A stretch of DNA of 14,437 nucleotides from Acidobacteriota bacterium (GTDB taxonomy: Bacteria > Acidobacteriota > Terriglobia > Terriglobales > Acidobacteriaceae), in NCBI GenBank assembly GCA_003225595.1, contig QIAR01000205.1, positions 1 to 14,437 on the forward strand, given 5' to 3'. Position 1 is the first letter of the stretch. Each line of letters opens with the position of its first letter. This document shows positions 1-7,612 of this stretch, in pieces. The notes under the pieces were generated by a model. It did no database searches, was not told where the DNA came from, and saw nothing but the letters and a program-made list of their open reading frames with translations. The position numbers and the translations under genes were made by a program.

Positions 1-53
1 ATCTTTCTATTATAGGGTGAGTGGAAAATCCTCTCAACCGTGAGGGCTAGAGG

Positions 54-75
54 GAATGGGTCAGACCACCCATTC
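54..75. repeat. 8-bp inverted repeat downstream of the hypothetical gene pair
   Basis: Arms gaatgggt (54-61) and acccattc (68-75) are perfect complements around a 6-nt loop. The hairpin lies about 75 bp past the stop of the minus-strand gene ending at 149, where a transcript end could be expected. No T-run follows on either strand, so it is not a standard intrinsic terminator. The rest of 1-148 holds nothing I recognise. Confidence 0.4.
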
Positions 76-148
76 ACGTTGCAGGAGAAGACTACAAAGA
101 AAAGGCCCCGATAAATTAATTGCACACAAGGCGCAGCTGCGGTGAGGT

Positions 149-1255
149 TCACTGCTCGAAGGGAAGGCCTAGCGCATTGAAGTCCTCGTCCGCGTGAATC
201 CAACCCTCTTTGCCATCGACACGCACCTTCAGCTGAACATTATCTGAACTCACACTGATTCCGCCCTGGTCGTCCATAGAATCGGGCTTGCCGGTGGGAC
301 GAGAAGTTAGGCCCTCGCTCCACTGTACTACGGTCGCACAACTCAGTAGTTCCACCTTGGAATCTTCTTTCACCAGGACTCTTTCAGGGTTCTTGCAGGC
401 CGCGGAATCGGGGCAAAGCTGCACGAAGGTGAGGCCGTCAGTTCGCCGGTCGTCTTCCGGCGTAACGGCGTACTGGCAAGGCCGGCGCGAACCGCCGGCA
501 TTCGCTGTATCGCACGCTTGTGCCGGGTTCAGTTTGCCCTGGTTCCAATCCACCCGAACGGGATAAATGAGACGGAAGTGGTGCGCCCAAACTTTGAAGT
601 TCAAAGCGTCCGACTGCGAATCCAGAGGGCCCGCACTCTTGAACTGCTTGCTGGTCCGATCAACGGAGGGAACCTCTCCCTGAACGAGTATGGGCCCGCT
701 GAAGGGCTTGAATTTGCCCTTGACGACTCCGAACACCTGATACCACTCACTGGACTCGGGTTCCGGAGCTGAAGGTTCCGAGTCGAGATCGTAGCTGACC
801 AGGAGCCCAGTGCCGTTCGTTCCGGTCAGAACGCCTGCAGAAACAAACCAGGCATCGGAGAATTCAACGTCGGCTGACTGGTGGGGGAAAGTTCTCTGGT
901 ACAGGATGGTATCGGCCGCGTCTCGAATCTCCATGGCGACCACCGTGTCACCGGTTTCCTGGGTGGGTCCTGGCTGACGCTTCTTTTTGCGCAACATTAT
1001 CCTGTAGTCCTTCCCCGCAACCGAAAATGGACCGAGGCGCTGCTCAGTTTCCGCTGCTGCCTCCCCTACGGTGGGTACCGCTGGAGCGGAGGTCTGGGAT
1101 GAATTCAGTTGCTGGAGACTAACCGGCTGCATAGCGAGCGATTGCTGCTGAACCGGGCGTTGGTTTATCGGCTGGTAACGACGATTCGCCCACCATCCGG
1201 CCTCGGCCAGGGCGACGAGCAGCACGCTGATCGCGGCAAAGCGGAAGGTTCTCAT
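149..1255 (-). CDS. exported or membrane-anchored protein of unknown function, paralogue of its upstream neighbour
   Basis: I do not recognise a named family. The 368-residue product starts with a short basic segment and a hydrophobic stretch (about residues 5-20), fitting a signal peptide or single N-terminal anchor, so most of it should be extracytoplasmic. It shares block after block with the protein encoded at 1252-2265: QRLGPF followed by [S/T][V/I]AG, LLVSY, W-Q-VFG-GK, GPLDS, P-RVDW-GKL, and a C-terminal EGWIH-DF-GLP. Its last ~70 residues (a VELL strand, then LKVRVDGKEGWIH) have the look of an SH3-like beta fold, an inference from pattern only. Several cysteines in the second half could form disulfides. 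The ATG overlaps the stop of the upstream gene as ATGA (1252-1255), so the two are probably translationally coupled. Confidence 0.75.
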   Translation of the reverse strand: MRTFRFAAISVLLVALAEAGWWANRRYQPINQRPVQQQSLAMQPVSLQQLNSSQTSAPAVPTVGEAAAETEQRLGPFSVAGKDYRIMLRKKKRQPGPTQETGDTVVAMEIRDAADTILYQRTFPHQSADVEFSDAWFVSAGVLTGTNGTGLLVSYDLDSEPSAPEPESSEWYQVFGVVKGKFKPFSGPILVQGEVPSVDRTSKQFKSAGPLDSQSDALNFKVWAHHFRLIYPVRVDWNQGKLNPAQACDTANAGGSRRPCQYAVTPEDDRRTDGLTFVQLCPDSAACKNPERVLVKEDSKVELLSCATVVQWSEGLTSRPTGKPDSMDDQGGISVSSDNVQLKVRVDGKEGWIHADEDFNALGLPFEQ

Positions 1256-2265
1256 CGGGGGGGACCACGAGGAGGCAACCCTACGGCGGCGAAATCTTGT
1301 TCACCATGGATCCAGCCCTCGTTTTCGGTGTTGTTGTCGATCAGCACCTTTAGCCAAAGGTTGGGGAACCCAATGCGCATTACATCCTCGTCCACAGTCC
1401 AGGTCACGATGGATCTGGCTTTGAGGAGTTGAACGTCGGCGCCTTTCTTGATGACTGCGTGCTGTACGTTGGTGCTGAGGTTCTCCTCAGGAGTGGGAAA
1501 CAGACGCGCGAAGTTGAACTCAGCGCTGCTCGGCGTGCGCTCAGCCTCCACACGCATGTCGCAACCCGTTTCACGCAGGCCGCCCATGCCGGTTTCAAGG
1601 CATCGCTGGCCGGCCATCAATTTGCCACTTCTCCAGTCCACGCGCAGTGGCACAATCACGTAGAACTCCCCAGTCCAGACACGCAGTTCTGAACTATCGA
1701 GGGGGCCACGGATAGGCATCGGGACAGCGCCATTCGGGGCCCTGGCGATAACGCCGGTGAACTGGCCAGGCGTATTCATTGCGGACTCGGCGCTGTCGGG
1801 TTGATCAAAGAGCGCGAGTTTCCCGTTTCTGAAGCCAAATACCTGCCACGACTGCTCATTGCCGGGTGCGATGGGCTGATGAGTGTAGCTGACCAGCAAT
1901 CCGGTGAGATTGTCGCCGGGGAGAAGTTGTGCGGATGCGGTCACGACTTGCTGGAATTTTGTGCCTTCGAGTTGGTAAGCGAATGCTTTCTGATATAGAA
2001 CGGCGCGGGATTGGTCGTGGATTTCCAGCTTGACTAAGGTCTGGCCAAAGCTGCCACTGGGTGCCCCTACAATGCGCTTGTTGTGCAGGACGATGGTGAA
2101 GCTCTGGCCCGCGATGGTGAAGGGGCCGAGGCGCTGGTCGACGTTCTGGAGCGTTACGGTGGATGTTGTGTGGGGCTGGGCGGCGTTCTGGGGCGGTAGT
2201 CCCCAAGCTGGCGAGAGCATGGCCGAAGCTATCAGCACCCGCGAGACGGATTTTGCCATTCTCAT
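1252..2265 (-). CDS. exported protein of unknown function, first of a tandem paralogous pair
   Basis: The 337-residue product begins MRMAKSVSRVLIASAMLSPAWG, a plausible signal peptide. The body aligns by eye along its whole length with the downstream 368-residue protein, with shared QRLGPF, LLVSY, WQVFG, GPLDS, VPLRVDW-SGKL and EGWIH-DF-VGLP blocks. The C-terminal part (DVQLLKARSIVTW then LWLKVLIDNNTENEGWIH) again looks SH3-like. Nothing points to an active site. The start has no clear Shine-Dalgarno sequence; the ATG two codons downstream is an equally good candidate. The gene pair likely arose by local duplication and is transcribed as its own unit: 184 bp with no gene separate it from the oxidase operon upstream. 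Its role and any link to the oxidase are unknown. Confidence 0.75.
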   Translation of the reverse strand: MRMAKSVSRVLIASAMLSPAWGLPPQNAAQPHTTSTVTLQNVDQRLGPFTIAGQSFTIVLHNKRIVGAPSGSFGQTLVKLEIHDQSRAVLYQKAFAYQLEGTKFQQVVTASAQLLPGDNLTGLLVSYTHQPIAPGNEQSWQVFGFRNGKLALFDQPDSAESAMNTPGQFTGVIARAPNGAVPMPIRGPLDSSELRVWTGEFYVIVPLRVDWRSGKLMAGQRCLETGMGGLRETGCDMRVEAERTPSSAEFNFARLFPTPEENLSTNVQHAVIKKGADVQLLKARSIVTWTVDEDVMRIGFPNLWLKVLIDNNTENEGWIHGEQDFAAVGLPPRGPPR

Positions 2266-2449
2266 GTGGTAATAGTCGGTTCTTTTGAGGCGCGGGACAA
2301 AGTACGAAGGTAATTCGGCCTAAGTACTCAGGGGCTGAAGGGTCTGTTCTGATCCCACGTGGTCGCACTCACAGATTAGGCTCTGGCGATTGTTGTTGAG
2401 AAATCCCCGTTTCACTAGCAACTGCTTGGTGGTATTTATGGGATGGCTT

Positions 2450-2692
2450 TTAATCTTGTGCTGACTGCTCTTCTTTGTCCCTTTTCTTCCCGTACCGGAA
2501 AGCCCAGCCGACACCGGCGGTCATGACTCCCAGCGGAGGAACGAGCAGCACGAGGATGGCGCGGCTGAGGGCACGCTGTCCGTCTTTGGTGGCTGCGGCG
2601 GCAGTCGTGTAACACATGGCACAGCCTTGGCCGAAGGCAGGAGCCGCCCACAAAGCCAATATAAACACGAGGACGGACAGACGTAGCTTCAT
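2450..2692 (-). CDS. small exported CxMC membrane protein at the end of the cytochrome oxidase operon
   Basis: The 80-residue product has a signal peptide (MKLRLSVLVFILALWAAPAFG), then Cys24-Ala-Met-Cys27 just outside the membrane, one transmembrane helix (about residues 43-66) and a charged cytoplasmic tail (KKRDKEE). The start at 2692 is preferred over an upstream in-frame ATG at 2755: it has a GGAGTG ribosome site 4 bp upstream, gives a proper signal peptide, and its ATG overlaps the subunit IV stop as ATGA (2689-2692). That overlap implies translational coupling to the oxidase. The cysteines are followed by Tyr, not His, so this is not a haem c site. The preceding residues do not form a lipobox. 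A Cu(I)-binding or disulfide role in CuA/CuB assembly is inferred only from the motif and operon position. Confidence 0.7.
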   Translation of the reverse strand: MKLRLSVLVFILALWAAPAFGQGCAMCYTTAAAATKDGQRALSRAILVLLVPPLGVMTAGVGWAFRYGKKRDKEEQSAQD

Positions 2693-3000
2693 TTCACTCC
2701 CAAAGAAAGAATGCGCATGGCATCTGCGAAGAAGATGCACATCAAGCAAAGGCATGCCACAATCGCTGCCATCAGCATAAACCTCATGAAGGGGACTTCA
2801 AACATTAAATGCATGAAGTAGGCGATGATCAGAGCTGCCTTTATCACCGAGAGAACCATCAGGACTTCCAGCATGCGCACCGGCTGGAAGAATTGCTCGT
2901 AGGCCAGAAAGACCTCAACTCCTGTGAGGACGAGCAGGGCTCCCCACACCCAGAAATACTGGGCCTTGCTCTCGTCGTGTGTTGCGGCTACGGTATGCAT
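2689..3000 (-). CDS. cytochrome c oxidase subunit IV (prokaryotic COX4/CyoD-like)
   Basis: The 103-residue product has three transmembrane segments (about 15-35, 45-68 and 72-95). It carries the family pattern in which helix 2 ends in KAALIIAYFMHLMFE and helix 3 leads straight on. This small subunit has no cofactor and is thought to help oxidase assembly or stability. I start it at the ATG at 3000 (MHTVAATHD) because this gives the usual length and start topology and has a GAGGAG site about 12 bp upstream. An in-frame ATG at 3093 would add 31 non-family residues and overlap the subunit III gene by 49 bp. It follows subunit III by 44 bp and is translationally coupled to the small CxMC gene downstream. 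Confidence 0.88.
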   Translation of the reverse strand: MHTVAATHDESKAQYFWVWGALLVLTGVEVFLAYEQFFQPVRMLEVLMVLSVIKAALIIAYFMHLMFEVPFMRFMLMAAIVACLCLMCIFFADAMRILSLGVK

Positions 3001-3044
3001 CGCAAAAGGCTTCTCCTCAACCAAGTAACGCCCAGGGTGACGTG

Positions 3045-3800
3045 CTATACCCGCGTAGACATCAAGTAGACCAGCGGGAAAATGAACATCCACACCAGAT
3101 CGACGAAGTGCCAGTACAGCCCGGAAACCTCTACATCATGAGAATCGTAGTCCTTGGGGTGCAAGAAGAGAACCATCGCAGCGACCACTGCGCCGATCAG
3201 CAACACGTGAACTCCAAGGTGAAACACGTTGCTGGCGGGAGTCGCCAGCCAGCCAATCAACCATAAAAGCAGCAGAACTGGCAGGAACTTCTTGCGCAAT
3301 GCGACCACGCCCAGATAGATCACGCCAATAGTGACGTGCAGCATGTGCATGCCCGTCAGAGTGAAGAATGTTCCGCCGAACTGCGGTACCGACGGCGCCC
3401 AGGGGTTCGTGAACGGCGTCATGCCTTCGTGGATCAGCTTGCTCCACTCCATGCCGTGCAGCAGGACAAAAGCGGCACCGAAGAACATGGTAGCGAACAA
3501 CCAGTTACGAGTCCGGATCTTATCGCCGCGATGGGCTGCCAACACGCCCAACACCATGGTCAGCGAACTAGACAGCAGGCAGGCCGTCATGATGGTGGCG
3601 TTGATGATGCTCTCTTTGCCAAAGGGCGTGGGCCAACTCGGGTTCGAAACCCGTCCGTAGCTGTAGGCGAATAGGAGCGCTCCGAAGGTGAGCGAGTCGG
3701 AGGCCAGGAACAGCCACATCCCAATCTTCTTCGAATATGTGCCGAACAGGGATGGTTCATAGACCCCTGCGATGTCGTGGTGCACGGCGGCATCAGCCAT
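3045..3800 (-). CDS. coxC: cytochrome c oxidase subunit III, with an unusual inserted hydrophobic hairpin
   Basis: The 251-residue polytopic membrane protein has subunit III signatures: GMWLFLASDSLTFGALL near residue 27, the TFFTLTGMHMLHVTIGVIYL helix (about 144-163), and a final VEVSGLYWHFVDLVWMFIFPLVYL helix (about 223-246). Subunit III binds no redox centre and stabilises subunit I and proton uptake. Between the GMHMLH helix and the final helix are about 50 additional hydrophobic residues (about 169-219, two probable helices) that I do not expect in the short bacterial form of about 200 residues; see findings. AGGAG lies 9 bp before the ATG. The gene follows the other subunit III-like gene by 32 bp and precedes subunit IV by 44 bp on the same strand. 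Confidence 0.93.
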   Translation of the reverse strand: MADAAVHHDIAGVYEPSLFGTYSKKIGMWLFLASDSLTFGALLFAYSYGRVSNPSWPTPFGKESIINATIMTACLLSSSLTMVLGVLAAHRGDKIRTRNWLFATMFFGAAFVLLHGMEWSKLIHEGMTPFTNPWAPSVPQFGGTFFTLTGMHMLHVTIGVIYLGVVALRKKFLPVLLLLWLIGWLATPASNVFHLGVHVLLIGAVVAAMVLFLHPKDYDSHDVEVSGLYWHFVDLVWMFIFPLVYLMSTRV

Positions 3801-3832
3801 CGTTTCGATCTCCTCGTCGTTCTAGCCTGAAC

Positions 3833-4582
3833 TTATCTCGCAATCTCTAAAAGAGCAAAGATGTAAATCCACAACAGGGCCATAAAGTGCCAATACCAGG
3901 CGGTGATATCAACCACGATCCGCCGCGCCTCAACTGGTTTGCGGAGCAGGGAAGTGACGGCGGAGTACAGCAGCGCCAGAATTCCGCCCGCGAGGTGAAT
4001 GGCGTGCATCGCGGTCAAAAGGTAAACGAAAGAACTGCTGGCGCTCGTGGCCACGTAGAAGCCGCGCGCCGCCAGTTCTCGCCAGGCCATCCACTGTCCC
4101 GTGAGAAAGCCCAGGCCCAGCACCACCGTAATGCCCAGCCAGGGAAACTTCCTTTCTTCCCCAAGCGAAACCCCGGGAATAGAAGTCACCGGCGCGAGTG
4201 CGGCCTGTCGCGTGATCTGGCGTCGCGCCAGCTCCATGGTTGCACTGCTGACCACTAGGATGACCGTATTTATCAACAACAGCACCCACGGCAGGTTCAC
4301 CGGCAGCCAATCGTGAACGTAGGTATTGGTGCGAACATCGAGCGTAGGCAGGCCTTGACGAACGATGTAGGCGCTGGTGAACGACACGAAGAGCATGATC
4401 ACCGGCGTCAGACCCACAGCCAGACCAAGCCGGGCGCGGCGCAAACGCTCGCCATAATCGGGTGAGCCGTTGCCTCCGCGGCCATTGCCGCCGCCCCCGC
4501 CGAAAGTAGGCGGTGTGCTGCCTCCTCCACCCTGGCGGGTTTGTGGAACCTTTACTGAAACCGTGGAGCTCAAAGTTGCCAT
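3833..4582 (-). CDS. cytochrome c oxidase subunit III-like protein with Gly-rich N-terminus
   Basis: The 249-residue product is a second, diverged subunit III-family protein. Recognisable parts are the first helix (LGLAVGLTPVIMLFVSFTSAYIVRQG), the AMHAIHLAGGILALLY helix, and the C-terminal ITAWYWHFMALLWIYIFALLEIA helix. Residues 18-40 form a cytoplasmic Gly/Pro/Asn-rich linker with runs of GGGG, an unusual low-complexity N-terminus of unknown purpose. Paired COX3 genes following subunit I are common in oxidase operons of this lineage as far as I recall. One member may replace the two helices missing from a short subunit III. The gene begins 9 bp after the subunit I stop and lacks a strong ribosome site, suggesting coupled translation. 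Confidence 0.88.
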   Translation of the reverse strand: MATLSSTVSVKVPQTRQGGGGSTPPTFGGGGGNGRGGNGSPDYGERLRRARLGLAVGLTPVIMLFVSFTSAYIVRQGLPTLDVRTNTYVHDWLPVNLPWVLLLINTVILVVSSATMELARRQITRQAALAPVTSIPGVSLGEERKFPWLGITVVLGLGFLTGQWMAWRELAARGFYVATSASSSFVYLLTAMHAIHLAGGILALLYSAVTSLLRKPVEARRIVVDITAWYWHFMALLWIYIFALLEIAR

Positions 4583-4591
4583 ACCTGAAGT

Positions 4592-6361
4592 TTAGTGTAC
4601 CGGAGCCGTAGCTGGGTCATTCTGCATGACGTAATCCCGCGGCGCGCCTGGCACACTGTATTCGTAGGGCCCATGGTTCACCACCGGAGTGCGCCCGCCA
4701 AAGTTGTCGTGCGGCGGCGGCGTGGCCGTTGTCCATTCGAGCGTGGTTGCCTCCCACGGGTTGTCTGCGGCCTTCCTTCCCTTGGCCATGCTCCAGAAGA
4801 GATTGAACAGGAAGATGAACTGTCCGGCGATAGTGACGATGGCGGCATAGGTCATGAACCTGTTCAGCGGAATCAGCGGGTGCAGGTAGGCGACCTCAGT
4901 AAGCTGAGAGTAGCGCCGGGGTTGGCCCGCCATGCCCAGATAGTGCATTGGCATGAAGATGGAGTAGGTGCCCACCAGCGTAATGAAGAAGTGCCACCGG
5001 CCAAGGGTCTCGTTCATCATGTGGCCGAACATCTTTGGGAACCAATAATACGTGGCGGCGAAAATTCCAAAGATTGCTGCCACCCCCATGATCAGGTGGA
5101 AATGCCCCGGCACGTAGGCAGTATCATGCAGCGGAATGTCGAGCACCGGTTGTGCCAGGAACGGTCCGCTCAGCCCACCGGAAACGAATAGCGAAACGAA
5201 GCCGATGGCAAACAGCATCGGGGTGTGGAAGCGCACCCGTCCCTTGTAGATGGTGCCGATCCAGTTGAAGGTCTTGATCGCAGACGGCACACCGATCGCC
5301 ATGGTCATGATCGAGAAGGCAAAAGCGGAGTACGGGCTCATGCCGCTCATGAACATGTGATGGCCCCATACCACAAATCCCAAAATCCCGATCGCAAGCA
5401 TCGCGTAGACCATCGCCCTATATCCAAAAATCGGTTTGCGCGAGAAGGTGGAAAGCAACTGCGACGCGACCCCCATGCCGGGCACGATCGCGATGTACAC
5501 CTCGGGATGACCGAAGAACCAGAACAAATGCTGCCACAGCAGTGGTGAGCCGCCATTGTGCTTGACCAGATCTGTGCTGGGACTGAACCCACCGGGCGGG
5601 AAGCTGGTCTGACCGGTGAAATTCAAGCCGCCCGGCACAAAGAAGCTGGTTCCGAGATTGCGGTCCATCAGCAGCAGGATGCCGCCGGCGGCCAGCACTC
5701 CGAACGCCAGCAGGCCCAGGATCGCGGTGATAAACCACGCCCAGCAGGTCAGCGGCATGCGCATCATTGACATACCTTTGGCACGCATGTCGAGGGTGGT
5801 TGTGATGAAGTTCAGCGCGCCCATCAGCGAAGCGGCACAGAAAAGAGCGATGCTGGTGATCCAGAGATCAGCACCCAGTCCCTCCCCTGGTCCGGAGCTT
5901 GGAACCGCGCTAAGCGGCGCGTAGCCAGTCCAGCCGTGCAGCGGCGCTCCTACGAAGAAAGCTGCGATCAGCACCACAAAGGCGACGAATGTGGTCCAGA
6001 AGGAGAGCATGTTGAGCGTGGGGAACGCCATGTCGGGCGCTCCAATCTGGATGGGAAGAAAATAGTTCCCGAAGCCGCCCTGTGGGGCCGTGGTGAGCAC
6101 GAAGAACACCATAATCGTGCCGTGCATGGTCACAAACATGAGGTAGGTTTCCGGCTTAATGTCCCCAAAAATCGGCAAGCTCGCGGTCGGCCAGATGAGG
6201 TGGATTCGCATCAGCAGAGAAAGGCCCATGCCGACGAACACCGCTATCAACGCCAGAAAATAGTATTGCAGACCGATTACTTTGTGATCGAGACTGAAAA
6301 CATATTTACGGATAAAGCCCTGAGGGGCCGCGTGCGCGTGTACGATTTCCGTGCTAGCCAT
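4592..6361 (-). CDS. coxA: cytochrome c oxidase subunit I (aa3-type, A1-family)
   Basis: The 589-residue haem-copper oxidase catalytic subunit reduces oxygen to water and pumps protons across the cytoplasmic membrane. The expected ligands are present: His80 (MHGTIMVFF) and His422 for the low-spin haem, His420 (YVPGHFHLIMG) for the high-spin haem, and CuB ligands His285, His334 and His335 (FGHPEVY, WGHHMF). Tyr289 is placed for the His-Tyr cross-link. Glu287 in GHPEVY, Asp110 (GAPDMAFP) and Lys363 (SAIKTFNW) fit an A1-type enzyme with D and K channels. A periplasmic insert around residues 240-270 lies before the CuB helix. The ATG directly abuts the subunit II stop (TAAATG); its ribosome site AAGGAGGCGGAG lies inside the subunit II coding end. 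Confidence 0.98.
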   Translation of the reverse strand: MASTEIVHAHAAPQGFIRKYVFSLDHKVIGLQYYFLALIAVFVGMGLSLLMRIHLIWPTASLPIFGDIKPETYLMFVTMHGTIMVFFVLTTAPQGGFGNYFLPIQIGAPDMAFPTLNMLSFWTTFVAFVVLIAAFFVGAPLHGWTGYAPLSAVPSSGPGEGLGADLWITSIALFCAASLMGALNFITTTLDMRAKGMSMMRMPLTCWAWFITAILGLLAFGVLAAGGILLLMDRNLGTSFFVPGGLNFTGQTSFPPGGFSPSTDLVKHNGGSPLLWQHLFWFFGHPEVYIAIVPGMGVASQLLSTFSRKPIFGYRAMVYAMLAIGILGFVVWGHHMFMSGMSPYSAFAFSIMTMAIGVPSAIKTFNWIGTIYKGRVRFHTPMLFAIGFVSLFVSGGLSGPFLAQPVLDIPLHDTAYVPGHFHLIMGVAAIFGIFAATYYWFPKMFGHMMNETLGRWHFFITLVGTYSIFMPMHYLGMAGQPRRYSQLTEVAYLHPLIPLNRFMTYAAIVTIAGQFIFLFNLFWSMAKGRKAADNPWEATTLEWTTATPPPHDNFGGRTPVVNHGPYEYSVPGAPRDYVMQNDPATAPVH

Positions 6362-7168
6362 TTACTGTTTCTCCGCCTCCTTGGAGGCCAGCCATTTATC
6401 AAATTCTTCCTGGCTGACTACTTTCAGCATTCCATGCATCTTGTAATGGCCTAGCCCGCAGAGTTCGGCGCAGGCAATTTCGTAGTCGCCAGTCTGTATG
6501 GGCTTGAAATGCATGTGGATGATGAGGCCAGGCACTGCATCCTGTTTAAAGCGCATCGCAGGAATGAAAAGACTGTGAATCACATCCTGGGCGCGCAGCG
6601 CCAGGTCGACTTCACGGTTCACGGGCAGGTACATGGTTCCGCTGACGACGTCGTCCTTGGACGCCGCGTCTCCAGTATCGAGACCGACCGCCGCTTCACC
6701 ACCCGCGGACGCGTCTACCAACTCGGGCTTCGTGCGGCCATACTTTCCATCGGCACCGGGATAACGGAAGTACCAGGCAAACTGGAGGCCTGAGGCTTCC
6801 ACCGGTACGGCGCCTGGTCCGGCCGGTTCAAAGCGTTCGCTGGCCCAGACGCTGCTGCCCATGAGGTTCAGACCAATGAACAGAACCCCGGTCAGGACGG
6901 TCCACAGTGCTTCGAGGGTGGTGTTGCCGTGGGAATAATGCACCTGCGATGCGGAACCGCGGTCACGGTATTGCCACACGAAAAGTCCCAGCGAACCCTG
7001 CGCCGCCACAAACACAATTCCCATCAGGACGTAAGTGAGGGCGAACTGATGGTCAATCCAAGGCGCGGCCGCCGAGGCTCCTACCGGTAACCACCAGGTC
7101 TTGGCTACGAAGAAGTACGTGCTCAAAAAAGTGATCAGCCAGATGATCGCGAGAAGCGCGAGGCCCAT
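6362..7168 (-). CDS. coxB: cytochrome c oxidase subunit II (CuA)
   Basis: The 268-residue product takes electrons from cytochrome c at the periplasmic CuA centre and passes them to subunit I. CuA ligands are visible: His198 (DVIHSLFIPAMR), Cys233 and Cys237 (CAELCG), His241 and Met244 (GHYKMHG), with Glu235 between the cysteines. The N-terminal part has three hydrophobic segments (about 2-22, 43-65 and 86-106), one more than the classical two. There is no C-terminal haem c domain (no CxxCH), so this is aa3- and not caa3-type by sequence. It is the first gene of the operon and has a strong GGGGAGG site 7 bp before its ATG. No Sco, CtaG, CtaA or CtaB assembly gene is in the window. Confidence 0.97.
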   Translation of the reverse strand: MGLALLAIIWLITFLSTYFFVAKTWWLPVGASAAAPWIDHQFALTYVLMGIVFVAAQGSLGLFVWQYRDRGSASQVHYSHGNTTLEALWTVLTGVLFIGLNLMGSSVWASERFEPAGPGAVPVEASGLQFAWYFRYPGADGKYGRTKPELVDASAGGEAAVGLDTGDAASKDDVVSGTMYLPVNREVDLALRAQDVIHSLFIPAMRFKQDAVPGLIIHMHFKPIQTGDYEIACAELCGLGHYKMHGMLKVVSQEEFDKWLASKEAEKQ

Positions 7169-7401
7169 CCACTAGCCTCCCCAGATTATGTTTTAGGATT
7201 TCTCTTGATTTTACGCTGCCTCCTCGTTCGGCTGGAAGCCGCGATTAATTTCGAAGTCTATCACAGCCCCACATGATGCACGCAAGGAGCTGGTCCTCGA
7301 CTGTCAATCGACTGGTCAATAACTTCATTCGTTATTGGGGAAATTTACTACGCCCACTTAATTTAGTGTCGTGTCCCGTTAATTCGCGTCACATCTCGCA
7401 G

Positions 7402-7440
7402 GGTGTCATCCTGGAGTGGCCTCCAGGCCGCGAAGGATCT
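7402..7440. repeat. TCATCCTG...GAAGGATC hairpin element
   Basis: Inner arms cctgga (7410-7415) and tccagg (7422-7427) are perfect complements around a 6-nt loop. Outer words atcct and aggat are also complementary. Elements beginning GTCATCCTG and ending GAAGGATC recur between genes in many bacterial genomes, as far as I recall, so this is probably one copy of a dispersed intergenic repeat. Confidence 0.4.
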
Positions 7441-7449
7441 ATGCAGAAC

Positions 7450-7573
7450 GTCAGGTCGCGCCTCGGTGCGACGCATGTGCTGTTGCGCGCCACGCCCCGA
7501 AGTGCTACAGGTTCCATTCAATGGATTGGCGCCATTCCATCCAGGTGGCGGCACACAGCCGAGGCGCGGCGGC
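7450..7573 (+). repeat. structured direct repeat, copy A (upstream of the protease gene)
   Basis: This ~120-bp segment matches 8367-8482 in the same orientation. The pair shares a perfect 14-bp word gtgctgttgcgcgc (7477-7490 and 8392-8405), gtgctaca (7502 and 8419), gttccattcaa (7511 and 8428), and similar ends. Copy A has perfect 10-bp terminal arms, cgcgcctcgg (7457-7466) and ccgaggcgcg (7559-7568), plus internal palindromes (ccatt-c-aatgg and an imperfect one around tggcgcca), so it can fold as a long hairpin. It ends about 40 bp before the protease start. Confidence 0.7.
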
Positions 7574-7612
7574 TGATCCAGCCGAAATAACGAGCCGGAC
7601 GAGGAGATGCTC

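Larger units (their letters stand above)
7169..7612. other. divergent intergenic region between the oxidase operon and the CPBP protease gene
   Basis: This 444-bp stretch has no convincing gene. Going rightwards it holds the ribosome site and presumed promoter of the oxidase operon (7169-7260, including a TAAAAT minus-10-like hexamer on the minus strand but no good minus-35 box). Next come an imperfect tandem tcgactgtcaa/tcgactggtcaa (7297-7319) and a 7-bp inverted repeat caataac/gttattg (7317-7337). A TCATCCTG...GAAGGATC hairpin element follows (7402-7440), then copy A of the structured repeat (7450-7573). Short plus-strand open frames here look non-coding. Confidence 0.6.

Noticed and set aside
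1856..2368. Minus-strand 170-codon open frame
   Set aside because: It overlaps the exported-protein gene in another frame. Its product is Arg/Pro/His-rich without domains, while the competing frame has a signal peptide and a paralogue next door.
2266..2449. Spacer between the oxidase operon and the exported-protein pair checked for a terminator
   Set aside because: Only a short ccacgtgg palindrome is present; there is no stem followed by a T-run on the minus strand.
4595..5191. Long plus-strand open frame of 198 codons
   Set aside because: It lies wholly antisense to the well-supported subunit I gene, has a low-complexity His/Arg/Glu-rich product and no ribosome site.
7297..7337. Short tandem and inverted repeats considered as the start of a CRISPR array or an attachment site
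   Set aside because: There are only two imperfect 11-12 bp units with no spacers, no cas genes and no integrase nearby.
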